From Rhodovibrio salinarum DSM 9154 (GTDB lineage: Bacteria > Pseudomonadota > Alphaproteobacteria > Kiloniellales > Rhodovibrionaceae): a DNA stretch of 64,000 nt. The DNA lies in assembly GCF_000515255.1 (NCBI RefSeq), contig NZ_KI911559.1, positions 2,147,660 to 2,211,659 on the forward strand. The letters run 5' to 3'. Of the stretch, positions 9,617 to 17,951 are shown piece by piece. The first letter of the stretch is position 1, and every line of letters starts with the position of its first letter. A model generated the notes under the pieces. It did not search any database. It saw only the letters and a list, made by a program, of their open reading frames with translations, and had not been told where the DNA came from. The position numbers and the translations under genes were made by a program.

Positions 9617-10324
9617 TCAGTCCACCAGGTGAACGTTGATCCGGCGGTTCTGCTTGCCCTTGCTTTCGACTTTGCCCACGCGCACGGCGCCGATCTCGCG
9701 CGTGTTGGCGACGTGGGTGCCGCCGCAGGGCTGGTAGTCGACCTCGCCGATCCGCACGGTGCGTACCCAACCACCGTCGACCGGCGGTTTGACCGACATG
9801 GTGCGGACCAACTGCGGGTTGGCTTCCAGCTCCGCGCTGGAGATCCAGTCGGCCGTGACCGCGTGGGCGCCCTCGATCAGCGCGTTCAGGTCGCGCTCGA
9901 GGGCTTCCTTGTCGACGCTTTCGCCTTGCAGCGCGAAGTCGAGGCGGCTCTTCTCCGCACCGATCTGCCCACCTGTGACCGGCCCGTCGACCAAGCTGCA
10001 CAACAGATGCAGCGTCGTATGCATACGCATCAGCCGGTGCCGCCGGTCCCAGTCCAGTTCCGCCGTGACCGTGTCGCCAGGCTGGGGCAGGGCGGCGTCC
10101 TCGGCCGGGATCAGCAGACACCCCTGACCGTCTTCGGTCTTGCGGGTGTCGCGGATCTGTATCTCGCCACCGGACCAGAGCAGCCGGCCGCTATCGCCCG
10201 GCTGCCCGCCGCCCATGGGATAGAACACGCTGCGGGTGAGCAGGATTCCCGCCTCGGCATCGGCCGAAACGACCTCCGCCGTGCAGCTGTGCGCGTAGGC
10301 GTCCTGGCGGAACAGCAGTTGCAT
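9617..10324 (-). CDS. Alanyl-tRNA editing protein, AlaX type
   Basis: This is a stand-alone trans-editing factor that hydrolyses tRNA-Ala mischarged with serine or glycine. The 235-residue protein matches the editing half of alanyl-tRNA synthetase. The zinc-binding HxxxH is HTTLH (residues 102-106) and the second pair is CGGTH (Cys200 and His204). The N-terminal strand PMGGGQPGDSG is also diagnostic. It lies 13 bases after cysK and 53 bases before sseA on the same strand. Its place among cysteine genes fits the general link between amino-acid pools and mischarging, but that link is inference. Confidence 0.92.
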   Translation of the reverse strand: MQLLFRQDAYAHSCTAEVVSADAEAGILLTRSVFYPMGGGQPGDSGRLLWSGGEIQIRDTRKTEDGQGCLLIPAEDAALPQPGDTVTAELDWDRRHRLMRMHTTLHLLCSLVDGPVTGGQIGAEKSRLDFALQGESVDKEALERDLNALIEGAHAVTADWISSAELEANPQLVRTMSVKPPVDGGWVRTVRIGEVDYQPCGGTHVANTREIGAVRVGKVESKGKQNRRINVHLVD

Positions 10325-10336
10325 CGCGGTGTCCCT

Positions 10337-11341
10337 CTAGCTCTCCAGCCAATCCGGAAGCGGCAGACCCTTCTCGCGCAGGAACGCCGGATTCCAAAGT
10401 TTGGAGACGTAGCGCGTGCCCCAGTCGCACAGGATGGTGACGATGGTATGCCCGGGTCCGAGTTCCCGGGCCAAGCGCTTGGCGCCGGCGACGTTGACGC
10501 CGCTGGAGGCGCCCATCACGAAGCCCTCGTGCTTCAGCAGGTCGAAGACGACCGACACACTTTCCTCGTCCGGGATCTGGAACGGGAAGTCGATCTCCAG
10601 GTCCTCCAGGTTGCCGGTGATCCGGCCCTGGCCGATGCCTTCGGAAATCGAGGAACCTTCCGCCTTCAACTCGCCATGAGCGTAGTAGTTATAGAGCGCC
10701 GCGCCGGGCGGGTCGGCCAGACCAACCTTGAGTTCCGGGTTGCGTTCCTTGAGCGCCATCGCGGTGCCCGCCAGCGTACCGCCCGTGCCGACCGCGCAGA
10801 TGAAGCCGTCGACCTTGCCGTCGGTCTGACGCCAGATCTCCGGGCCGGTGGTCTCGTAGTGGCCGCGGCGGTTCGCCTGGTTGTCGAACTGGCGGGCCCA
10901 GATCGCGCCGTTCGGCTGGCTCTGGTTCAGCTCTTCGGCCAGCCGGCCGGAGACGTGGACGTAGTTGTTCGGGTCCTTATAGGGGACGGCCGGCACCTCC
11001 TTCAGCTCCGCGCCGCACAGCCGGAGCATGTCCTTCTTTTCCTGGCTCTGCGTCTCCGGGATCACGATCACCGTGCGGTAGCCGCGCGCGTTGCCGACCA
11101 GGGCCAGGCCGATGCCGGTGTTGCCGGCGGTGCCCTCGACGATCACGCCGCCGGGTTTGAGCGCGCCGCGCGCTTCCGCGTCCTGGATGATTGCCAGCGC
11201 TGCGCGATCTTTCACCGAACCGCCGGGGTTCAGGAACTCGGCCTTGGCGAGAATCTCGCAGCCGGTTTCTTCCGAAGCTTGGCGCAGGCGCACCAGCGGC
11301 GTGTTGCCGATGGTGCCCACGAAGCCGTCTCGAACGTCCAT
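10337..11341 (-). CDS. cysK: Cysteine synthase A (O-acetylserine sulfhydrylase)
   Basis: This PLP enzyme makes L-cysteine from O-acetylserine and sulfide. From the ATG at 11341 (MDVRDGFVGTIGNTPL) it has 334 residues. PLP lysine 44 sits in NPGGSVKDRAAL, the substrate loop is EGTAGNTGIGL, and the phosphate loop is GTGGTLAG. An earlier in-frame ATG at 11413 would add 24 residues that do not look conserved, and GGATCGATCTG precedes the chosen start. The longer form, with inserts such as NQSQPNGAIWARQFDNQANR, resembles the alternative alphaproteobacterial CysK group. It is the first gene of a likely cysK-alaX-sseA operon. Confidence 0.92.
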   Translation of the reverse strand: MDVRDGFVGTIGNTPLVRLRQASEETGCEILAKAEFLNPGGSVKDRAALAIIQDAEARGALKPGGVIVEGTAGNTGIGLALVGNARGYRTVIVIPETQSQEKKDMLRLCGAELKEVPAVPYKDPNNYVHVSGRLAEELNQSQPNGAIWARQFDNQANRRGHYETTGPEIWRQTDGKVDGFICAVGTGGTLAGTAMALKERNPELKVGLADPPGAALYNYYAHGELKAEGSSISEGIGQGRITGNLEDLEIDFPFQIPDEESVSVVFDLLKHEGFVMGASSGVNVAGAKRLARELGPGHTIVTILCDWGTRYVSKLWNPAFLREKGLPLPDWLES

Positions 11342-11429
11342 CAGATCGATCCGTTTTTTAGCCGTTAGCGGAAAGCGGGTCGCGAGACTAGGGCGGCCCA
11401 TGGGCCCAAGCAAGAGCCGGGATCGCCCC

Positions 11430-12107
11430 TCACGCGCCTGGAGCTGATGCCCCCGCGCGCTCGCGCAAGCGCGTCTGGTTCAGCGCCAGCCAATACAGGG
11501 CCATCACGGTCGGCGCGTTGTCGGCCGGGCCCTGTCCCAAAAGGTCGAAGGCTGCGTCGAAGGCCATTGCGCGGGCGTGGATGTCCTCGTTTTCGTGATC
11601 AAGCCCGTGCAGTCCGCCGGCGTTCGTGGCGTCGATCAATCCGCAATACAGGCGGATCGTCTCGCTGCTGCCGCCTGGGGTGGCGAGGTAGTGCGAGATC
11701 GGGATCAACTCTTGCAGGTGAAGGCCGGATTCCTCGTCCGCCTCGCGCCGGGCGACGTCGTCGGGGTCTTCATTCGCTTCGATGATTCCAGCCACCACCT
11801 CGATCTGCCAAGGTGGCATCCCGCCGGCGAGCGCGCCGGGGCGGAACTGCTCGATCAATACCACTTCGTCGCGCACCGGATCGTACGGCAGAACAGCAAC
11901 GGCATGGCCGCGCTCGAACACCTCCCGGGTCATCGGCTCCGACCAGCTTCCGTCGTGCTTGCGATGCCGAAGCTGGTAACGATCGATCCGGAAGAAGCCT
12001 TTGAATGGAGAGTCCGCCGCCAGGATCTGAACGCTGTCGGGCGTGTCGGCGTCGCTCAACGGTCGGTCGGTCGGCAGGCGCGTGGCGCGCGGCTGATCGG
12101 CGGTCAT
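11430..12107 (-). CDS. NUDIX hydrolase, ADP-ribose pyrophosphatase type
   Basis: This 225-residue protein hydrolyses a nucleoside diphosphate linked to another group, most likely ADP-ribose (NudF/TrgB type). The NUDIX box is complete: G, five residues, E, seven residues, then READEESGL. The preceding stretch VAVLPYDPVRDEVVLIEQFR and the following YLATPGGSSETIRLYCG are typical of ADP-ribose pyrophosphatases. It reads toward cysK with an 88-base gap and may share its transcription unit. The exact substrate is not provable from motifs. Confidence 0.88.
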   Translation of the reverse strand: MTADQPRATRLPTDRPLSDADTPDSVQILAADSPFKGFFRIDRYQLRHRKHDGSWSEPMTREVFERGHAVAVLPYDPVRDEVVLIEQFRPGALAGGMPPWQIEVVAGIIEANEDPDDVARREADEESGLHLQELIPISHYLATPGGSSETIRLYCGLIDATNAGGLHGLDHENEDIHARAMAFDAAFDLLGQGPADNAPTVMALYWLALNQTRLRERAGASAPGA

Positions 12108-12277
12108 AATAGCGTCCTTGGCGGATCGTGGTTCGCGATGGCGCTAGAGCCTATGGCATGCGTCGGCGACAGCGAAATGGCAGGCTTGTGACGACCATAC
12201 CCGGCTTCCGACGTCCGTTCCGCGTGTACGGGCAGGGGCGGGCATGCCTAGAGGTCAATCTGAAAGGGCCATCAGCG

Positions 12278-13534
12278 ATGACGGTGTTGAGTGAACGTGT
12301 GAGCTTTCCGGGGTCCCAGGGGCACGAATTGGCGGCACGGCTCGACCGCCCGGAAGCGCGGCCGCGGGCCTATGCCCTGTTCGCGCATTGCTTCACCTGC
12401 ACCAAGGACCTCTATGCCGCCCAGCGGATCGCGGCCGCGCTGGCCGAACAGGGGGTGGCTGTGCTGCGCTTCGATTTCACCGGTCTCGGGCACTCGGAAG
12501 GCGAGTTTGCCAACACGGATTTCACCTCCAACGTCGACGATCTGGTGCAGGCCGCCGATTTCCTGGCCCGCGCGTACGACGCCCCGCAGCTGCTGATCGG
12601 ACATTCCCTGGGCGGCGGCGCAGTGATCGCGGCGGCCCGGCGCATTCCCGCAGCTCGGGCGGTGGCCACGATCGGCGCCCCGGCGGATCCGGAGCACATC
12701 CGCCACTTGTTTGCCGACAAGCTTGACCAGATCGAGGCGCAGGGTACGGCGGAGGTCGCGCTTGCCGATCGGCGGTTCACCATCTCGCGGCGGTTGCTCG
12801 AGGATATCGCCGGACAGACCCTGCACGACGATCTGGCCCATCTGAAAAAGGCCCTGCTGGTGTTCCACGCGCCGCGCGACGAGGTCGTGGGGATCGACAA
12901 CGCCTCGACGATCTTCACCGCCGCCAGACATCCCAAGAGCTTCATCTCGCTCGACGACGCCGATCACTTGTTGCGGCGGAAGGCGGATGCCGTCTACGTC
13001 GCCCGTACGCTCGCCGCCTGGGCGGAGCGCTACCTCGAGACGCCGGAAACGGATGACGCAAGCGCGGCGACGCCATCGGCGGAAGGCGAGGTTGTGGTTC
13101 AGGAAACCGGCGCCGGCCTGTTCCAAAATGCGGTGCGCAGCGGCCACCATCGGCTGCTGGCCGATGAACCGCGGGAGGCTGGCGGCACCGATACCGGCCC
13201 GTCGCCCTACGATTTCCTGCTCACGGCGCTTGGCGCTTGCACCTCCATGACCCTGCGGATGTACGCCAGTCACAAGAACCTGTCGCTGGCACGGGTTACG
13301 GTGCGCCTGAGGCACCAGAAAATCCACGCCGAGGATAGTGGCTCAGGAAGCGGCAAGGCCGACCTCCTGACCCGCAGGATTCGGCTGGAAGGCGACTTGA
13401 CCGCCGCGCAGCGCCAACGCCTGCTTGAGATTGCAGACAAATGTCCGGTGCACCGAACGCTCGAAGGCGATATTCGCGTACGCTCCGAACTCGATACGCC
13501 GGACTCGCTAACTCCCGGTCAAGGAAGCTCGTAG
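12278..13534 (+). CDS. Bifunctional alpha/beta hydrolase - OsmC family protein
   Basis: This is a 418-residue natural fusion. Residues 1-250 form an alpha/beta hydrolase with the nucleophile elbow GHSLGGG (Ser110), the oxyanion region HCFTCTKDL and a late histidine in DADHLLRRK. After a short acidic linker, residues 275-410 form an OsmC/Ohr-like peroxidase domain with the two redox cysteines in GACTSMTLRMYA and CPVHRTLEG. This architecture is known in many proteobacteria and is thought to join ester or peroxide hydrolysis with thiol peroxidase activity; the physiological substrate is not established. The ATG at 12278 was chosen; the frame extends 50 codons upstream into non-conserved sequence. 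Confidence 0.9.
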   Translation: MTVLSERVSFPGSQGHELAARLDRPEARPRAYALFAHCFTCTKDLYAAQRIAAALAEQGVAVLRFDFTGLGHSEGEFANTDFTSNVDDLVQAADFLARAYDAPQLLIGHSLGGGAVIAAARRIPAARAVATIGAPADPEHIRHLFADKLDQIEAQGTAEVALADRRFTISRRLLEDIAGQTLHDDLAHLKKALLVFHAPRDEVVGIDNASTIFTAARHPKSFISLDDADHLLRRKADAVYVARTLAAWAERYLETPETDDASAATPSAEGEVVVQETGAGLFQNAVRSGHHRLLADEPREAGGTDTGPSPYDFLLTALGACTSMTLRMYASHKNLSLARVTVRLRHQKIHAEDSGSGSGKADLLTRRIRLEGDLTAAQRQRLLEIADKCPVHRTLEGDIRVRSELDTPDSLTPGQGSS

Positions 13535-13614
13535 TACCCTTAGGCCCAATGGAATGGGGCGATCTGGCGATCGGCTGGATGACGGCCGGACGCGTAGCAT
13601 AGAAAGCTAAACCA

Positions 13615-15375
13615 ATGCTGCCCAGGATTGAAAGACGACCCTTCCTTGGCCTTCAAAGGCGTGACGCGGCGCTGCTGAAACGTCCAGACGGCCGCTATCC
13701 GCACGCGTACGTGCCGGAATTGGCCGACAATTTCGCATCCGGGCGCGTCGACCGGCGGGGGTTCCTGCGTACGGCTTGCCTGCTCGGGGTCTCCGCGGGG
13801 GCGGCCTATGCCTTTGCCGGTGTGGTGGATGGTGGCGCGATGGCACCGCCGGCGCGCGCGCAGGCTGCCCCGCAACAGGGCGGGGAACTGCGCTTCGCCA
13901 TGGAGGTGATGGAGATCACCGACCCGGCCGCGTTCGAGTGGCCGCAGCAGGCGAACGTGACCCGTTGGATCGTCGAGTACCTGACCCGGACCGGGCCGGA
14001 TAACGTGACGCTGCCCTACCTTGCGGCGGGTTGGGAAGCGTCGGACGACCTCAGGACCTGGACCTTCACGTTGCAGCGGGAGGTGCGCTGGTCGAACGGC
14101 GATCATTTCACCGCCGATGACGTGGTGGCGAATTTCCAACGCTGGTTGGATCCGCAGCGCGGGTCGTCGAACCGCTCGCTGTTCGATGGCTTGGGCGAGC
14201 AGGTGTCGGTTGCTGGTCCGGGCGACCTGTCGCAGACGCAGATGCGCCTGCGGAACGGAGCGGTCGAGAAGGTCGACGCGCATACGGTCCGCTTGCATCT
14301 CTCGCGTCCAGACCTGTCGATTCCCGAAAATCTGTACAACTATCCAGCCGCCATCCTGCACCGTGACTTCGACGCAATGGGCGGCGACCTGCGCGCAAAT
14401 CCGATCGGGACCGGGCCCTACCGGCTGGCGGGCTTCCAACCGGGGGAAGAGGCGCTGCTGATCCGTCGCCCGGGCGGCTATTGGGGGGAGCCGCCGCACC
14501 TGGACGCGATCCGTTATATCGATCGGGGGTTGAGCCGCCGGCAAATGCTGGGAGCGCTGCTGGACGACGAGGTCGACGGTGTTCAAGAGGTCGATGTGGG
14601 CGACCTGAAGGCGGTGGAGGGTGTCTCGGGCATCGATCTGCATGCTGTTCCCACGGCACGCACCGGCGTTTGCCGGATGCGGGTCGACCGGCCGCCGTTC
14701 GACGATCTCCGTGTGCGTCAAGCGGTCCAGCGCGCCGCGGATAACCGCGAATTGCTGACCCACGGGTATGACCGCCGGGGCATGCTGGCGGAAAATCATC
14801 ACGTTGGCCCGATGCACCCGGAGTACGCAGCCCTCCCGCCCGTTCCGCGCGACCCCGGGCGGGCCCGTGCGTTGTTGAGCGCGGCCGGCTATCCGGATGG
14901 GCTCCAGCTCACCATCGCCGTCGGCAACGTGCAGGGGCCGTGGGAGCAGCGCGTGGCCCAGTTGTTACAGCAACAGCTCGCGCAGGCGGGGATCGATCTG
15001 CGCCTGCAGGTGATGACCCCGGGCGAGTATGCCCGGCAGTGGAAGGACGTCACCTTCGGCATAACCTCCTGGACGCACCGCCCACTTGGGGTGATGGCGT
15101 TAAACCTGGGCTATCGCTCGGGGCAGGCGTGGAACGAGACCGGCTACGCCAATCCGGAATTCGATGCCAAGCTCGATACGGCGAACAGTCTGCTCGATCC
15201 CAACGAACGCCGGGAAGTGATGGCGGAGGTCGAGCGCATCCTGCAGGACGATGCGGTGATGGTGCAGCCGTTTTGGCGCAACCAGTATGTCGCGACCCGC
15301 AGCCGGGTGCGGGGCTACCAGACGCATCCCACGCAATATCATCAGTTTCAGGACGTCTGGCTGGACGACGCCTAG
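13615..15375 (+). CDS. Peptide/solute-binding protein, ABC family 5, Tat-exported
   Basis: This is a 586-residue periplasmic binding protein of the oligopeptide/nickel class. A Tat motif, DRRGFLRTA (RR at 47-48), precedes a hydrophobic stretch and AxA cleavage sites, so it is probably exported folded. The n-region of 46 residues before RR is unusually long. Family landmarks include GWEASDDLRTWTFTLQ, FTADDVVANFQRWLD, GTGPYRL and the late VRGYQTHP. No permease or ATPase gene lies beside it, so it either partners with a distant DppBCDF/OppBCDF system or has another role. The ligand is unknown. Confidence 0.87.
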   Translation: MLPRIERRPFLGLQRRDAALLKRPDGRYPHAYVPELADNFASGRVDRRGFLRTACLLGVSAGAAYAFAGVVDGGAMAPPARAQAAPQQGGELRFAMEVMEITDPAAFEWPQQANVTRWIVEYLTRTGPDNVTLPYLAAGWEASDDLRTWTFTLQREVRWSNGDHFTADDVVANFQRWLDPQRGSSNRSLFDGLGEQVSVAGPGDLSQTQMRLRNGAVEKVDAHTVRLHLSRPDLSIPENLYNYPAAILHRDFDAMGGDLRANPIGTGPYRLAGFQPGEEALLIRRPGGYWGEPPHLDAIRYIDRGLSRRQMLGALLDDEVDGVQEVDVGDLKAVEGVSGIDLHAVPTARTGVCRMRVDRPPFDDLRVRQAVQRAADNRELLTHGYDRRGMLAENHHVGPMHPEYAALPPVPRDPGRARALLSAAGYPDGLQLTIAVGNVQGPWEQRVAQLLQQQLAQAGIDLRLQVMTPGEYARQWKDVTFGITSWTHRPLGVMALNLGYRSGQAWNETGYANPEFDAKLDTANSLLDPNERREVMAEVERILQDDAVMVQPFWRNQYVATRSRVRGYQTHPTQYHQFQDVWLDDA

Positions 15376-15472
15376 CCGAGTGCGATGTCCGTCATGCTGT
15401 TCCCTTGCCCACGTCGATCGGCTACGACCGGGCTATCGATCGAGGGCGAGAGTTCGCTGAGAGGGGGACCGC

Positions 15473-15841
15473 GTGGAGGCGAGCTGGCAGTTGCAGATCC
15501 TGGTGCTGGTCGCGGTGATCGCAGCGGCCGCGGTGACCGGGCTCAAGTTTTACGAAGATCGCAAGATCCGCGATCTGGCGTTCTGGCTACGACGCACCTA
15601 TCCGCAGAGCTACGAGAAGCTGCCGTGGGTTGTGCGCAACGCCAATCGCGCGGCGGCGGTGGAGGCGTTTCGCCAGAACCCGGATATCGAGGACGCGGAA
15701 TTGGAGCGCCGCTACGTCGAGGCGCGGCGGAGCCGGCGCTGGCAAGTGATTGGCGTGGCGACGGCAATCACGGCGGTGGCGATTGCTGTCGCCGGGCACG
15801 AGTTCCTAGGCTGGACACTGGTGCGGGGGCCGCGGCCGTGA
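15473..15841 (+). CDS. Small two-helix membrane protein, unknown function
   Basis: This 122-residue protein starts with GTG at 15473 behind a strong GAGAGGGGG ribosome site. It has a hydrophobic helix at about residues 7-24 and another at about 96-116. Between them is a basic, helical cytoplasmic stretch (YEDRKIRDLAFWLRRTYPQS). I do not recognise the family. It follows the Tat-exported binding protein by about 100 bases and may be co-transcribed. Confidence 0.65.
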   Translation: MEASWQLQILVLVAVIAAAAVTGLKFYEDRKIRDLAFWLRRTYPQSYEKLPWVVRNANRAAAVEAFRQNPDIEDAELERRYVEARRSRRWQVIGVATAITAVAIAVAGHEFLGWTLVRGPRP

Positions 15842-15863
15842 GCCGAGCTGACGAGTCTGGCGG

Positions 15864-16085
15864 TCACCAGTCCTCCCACTCGTCAGGCCCCAACGGCACG
15901 TCGCTGGGCCCTGGCCAGCCGAGACCCTGATCTCCGGGCATTGAGCGCAGCACGCTGGCTGCGAACAGACAGGCTGCGGCACCTTCGGGATCGTGCGTCC
16001 GGATGTCGGATGCAACGCGGCGCAGTTCCGCAACCTGCCGGCTGAAGCTGGTACTGGAAAGGGAATTGGGCCGCCGCTGGGCCAT
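15864..16085 (-). CDS. Small soluble hypothetical protein (73 aa)
   Basis: A perfect Shine-Dalgarno GGCGGAGG sits five to six bases before the ATG at 16085 and supports this start; the longer frame upstream is not convincing. The product begins MAQRRPNSLSSTSF, has an amphipathic helical centre (VAELRRVASDIRTHDPEGAA) and a tryptophan/aspartate-rich tail ending EWEDW. I do not recognise it. It converges on the preceding small membrane-protein gene with a 22-base gap. Confidence 0.55.
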   Translation of the reverse strand: MAQRRPNSLSSTSFSRQVAELRRVASDIRTHDPEGAAACLFAASVLRSMPGDQGLGWPGPSDVPLGPDEWEDW

Positions 16086-16456
16086 GAAACCTCCGCCACA
16101 CTGAAGTCGATCGCGCGCTTGGCGCTGCTTTGAGACGGTCGCGCCAACAGGCTGCCGGCTGCCGTGGTTGGGGCACTGCGGCGCGGTCCGTGGCATGGGA
16201 ACGTCAGTGCCTCGCGTATTGTTCGTTTGGTGGCCCTGAAGGTTGCTGCTCGCCGACGCGGTTCGCTGTCTCTGCCGATTGTTTCCTAGACGCTGACTGT
16301 GGCGATAAAGAACAGCATCGCGAGACCGACGGTTGGAGTACCGGCAATATACTCTTGCGCCATGACACATTTTCCTTGTCCGTCCAAAACCTTCTGATCA
16401 TTCAACGGTAAAACCGGATCAAAGGTCCCGTCCTTCCAATTGTTCGCATTGGGAAA
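16086..16456. other. Intergenic region with one possible tiny ORF
   Basis: These 371 bases separate the VanZ-like gene from the 73-residue protein. Two overlapping frames of 65 and 93 codons are present but have cysteine/arginine-rich products without a good ribosome site, so I left them out. The only item worth noting is a 25-codon hydrophobic ORF on the minus strand, listed separately. Confidence 0.4.
16286..16363 (-). CDS. Possible 25-residue hydrophobic peptide
   Basis: This short ORF begins MAQEYIAGTPTVGLAM and ends FFIATVSV, forming one potential membrane helix. An AAGGA lies about nine bases before the ATG. It lies downstream of the VanZ-like gene on the same strand and could be on the same message. 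Nothing else supports it, and a random ORF of this size is quite possible. Confidence 0.28.
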   Translation of the reverse strand: MAQEYIAGTPTVGLAMLFFIATVSV

Positions 16457-16867
16457 TCACTCGATATCGGCGCCTTTGGACGATTGATCTTCCAAACGCT
16501 CCGATTCTTTGATGAGCGCACGTGCGATGATGGTCCCGGCCAGGACGGCAAGCGTGTTCACCGTGCCGTCGATCACCTCGGCGCTGCGCCAGGGCAGGGC
16601 CGCCTGTAGGCCTTCGATCGCCCAGCCGTACAGGATGACGCCGATAACAGCCGGTCGCCATAGCGCGGCGGGCAGGCTGAACGCCGCGCCGCCGCCCAGG
16701 ACGAGATAGGCCAGAGCGTGGAAAACCTTATCTGCGCCTTCGGCATCCGTCGGGGCAACATCGGGCAGTACCGACAGCACCAGGACGAGGCAGACGGACA
16801 TGCCCCATAACACCTGTATCGCGCGTAGCAGGGGCGGGCGGCGTAGTAGCTGGACAAGTGCGCCCAC
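16457..16867 (-). CDS. VanZ-like membrane protein
   Basis: This is a 136-residue membrane protein with about four hydrophobic segments and the family signature: DKVFHALAYLVLG, then YGWAIEGLQAALPWRSAEV and DGTVNTLAVLAG, which supply the conserved D, H, E, Q, R, D and N. VanZ-like proteins are named after a teicoplanin-resistance gene, but most chromosomal members have no proven role and no van genes are near. The start is a GTG at 16867; an internal ATG (WGMSVCL) is possible. An AT-rich upstream stretch (about 16870-16990) probably carries its promoter. Confidence 0.78.
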   Translation of the reverse strand: MGALVQLLRRPPLLRAIQVLWGMSVCLVLVLSVLPDVAPTDAEGADKVFHALAYLVLGGGAAFSLPAALWRPAVIGVILYGWAIEGLQAALPWRSAEVIDGTVNTLAVLAGTIIARALIKESERLEDQSSKGADIE

Positions 16868-17137
16868 GAAACCGTGCCCGCCTTTAAATAAGGATAGTAT
16901 TGTTCTGCGCCAAGAAGATAAAAACTCCTATGTTGTTATCGATGTTAGCGGTCACGATGACGTGTTGCGACGGTAGAATCGTTAATACGAATTATCTTGT
17001 GGCTTTTTCAGGGCCGAGCCGGAGGTGATCGCCGGCAGCTACGGCCGAATCCATTAGATGGATTTGATTGACCCCTTTTGCATCCCAACAGATAGTGCAG
17101 CTTCGGCGGCAAAGCCGAGTGCATTAAGGGAGAAATG

Positions 17138-17551
17138 ATGTCTACCGACTACAAGGAAGTCCGCGGCAAACGAGGTGTTCTCGGCGTGATCCTGCTGATC
17201 AGCAGGCCTGCGAAGACCTGGCGGGCCGTCGCATACGCGATTGTGTTGGCAGGGCTGACCAGCGCCGCGCTGCTTGGTGCGGCCGGCTCGGTGTCGGCGC
17301 AGGGCCAACTCCCAGAGTACGATTTCGAAAAGTACTGTGAACAGGCCGCCCAGACGAACGACGGTAGTAACATGACCGAGCAGGGGTGCCGCGATCAGGA
17401 ACGTGCTGCCCGGCGCTGGCTCCAGGACACCCGAGTCTCAGCGGAGATTTACGACTACTGCGACAGTGTCGCCAGCATGTCCGGCGGCAGCTACTTTATC
17501 TTGAAGGCGTGCATGCAGCATGAACGACAGGCGCGCGACGCTAAGCAGTGA
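17138..17551 (+). CDS. Exported cysteine-containing hypothetical protein
   Basis: This is a 137-residue protein with an N-terminal helix (about residues 29-50) ending in VSAQG, so it is exported or anchored. Two ATGs are adjacent (17135 and 17138); AAGGGAG ends five bases before the second, which I prefer. The mature part has two similar halves, each with a YC or YxYC motif and a later cysteine: FEKYCEQAA...MTEQGC and YDYCDSVAS...LKACMQHE. This suggests a duplicated helical unit stabilised by disulfides. The repeated pattern is seen directly; the function is unknown. Confidence 0.7.
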   Translation: MSTDYKEVRGKRGVLGVILLISRPAKTWRAVAYAIVLAGLTSAALLGAAGSVSAQGQLPEYDFEKYCEQAAQTNDGSNMTEQGCRDQERAARRWLQDTRVSAEIYDYCDSVASMSGGSYFILKACMQHERQARDAKQ

Positions 17552-17616
17552 CGCGGAAAAGATCACCAGCGCTGGTTACACCGTTGTGATGCAGAAAATC
17601 GAGGGCGGCCAAAAAG

Positions 17617-17690
17617 TGGAGGCCCGGGCCGGAATCGAACCGACGTGCGGGGATTTGCAGTCCCCTGCATCACCACTCTGCCACCGGGCC
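17617..17690 (-). tRNA. tRNA-Cys (GCA anticodon)
   Basis: Read on the minus strand, the 74-base gene has a 7-pair acceptor stem (GGCCCGG with CCGGGCC), a D arm GCAGAGTGG and an anticodon stem GGGGA/TCCCC around the loop CTGCAAA, giving anticodon GCA. The T arm contains GGTTCGATTCC. The discriminator base is U, as expected for tRNA-Cys, followed by encoded CCA (17619-17617). No integrase lies next to it. Confidence 0.96.
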
Positions 17691-17951
17691 ATCTGTTAAA
17701 AGCCGCCTTCGCACGCGGCGAAACGGTCGGTGCCGCGCGTTCGGGGCGCACGTATAATGAGGCCTCCGGAACCGGTCAAGCGGCCACAGATGTGCCAAGG
17801 CATCACCATGCCGGTCCGGCGTTGCTTCGCTGCGCGGTTCACGCCTATAACGGCGCGCGGACAGGCGATTGTCGCAAAGCGACGGCGCACCACTTTTGTG
17901 GTATGCGCGTAACGGATCCCCCTTTCCGACACCGCTCGAGCGAGAGGACAC

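Noticed and set aside
9251..11368. 705-codon plus-strand open frame
   Set aside because: It lies antisense to sseA, alaX and cysK, which have clear catalytic motifs. The product is arginine/alanine-rich and shows no domain; long antisense frames are expected at this base composition.
16130..16411. 93-codon plus-strand ORF
   Set aside because: It has a cysteine/arginine-rich product, no ribosome site, and overlaps the opposite-strand candidates.
17565..17576. Palindrome ACCAGCGCTGGT before the tRNA gene
   Set aside because: There is no loop for a hairpin and no gene for it to control; a 12-base palindrome of this composition can arise by chance.
17617..17690. tRNA-Cys as an integration site
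   Set aside because: No integrase or duplicated tRNA end was found on either side; the genes around it are ordinary.
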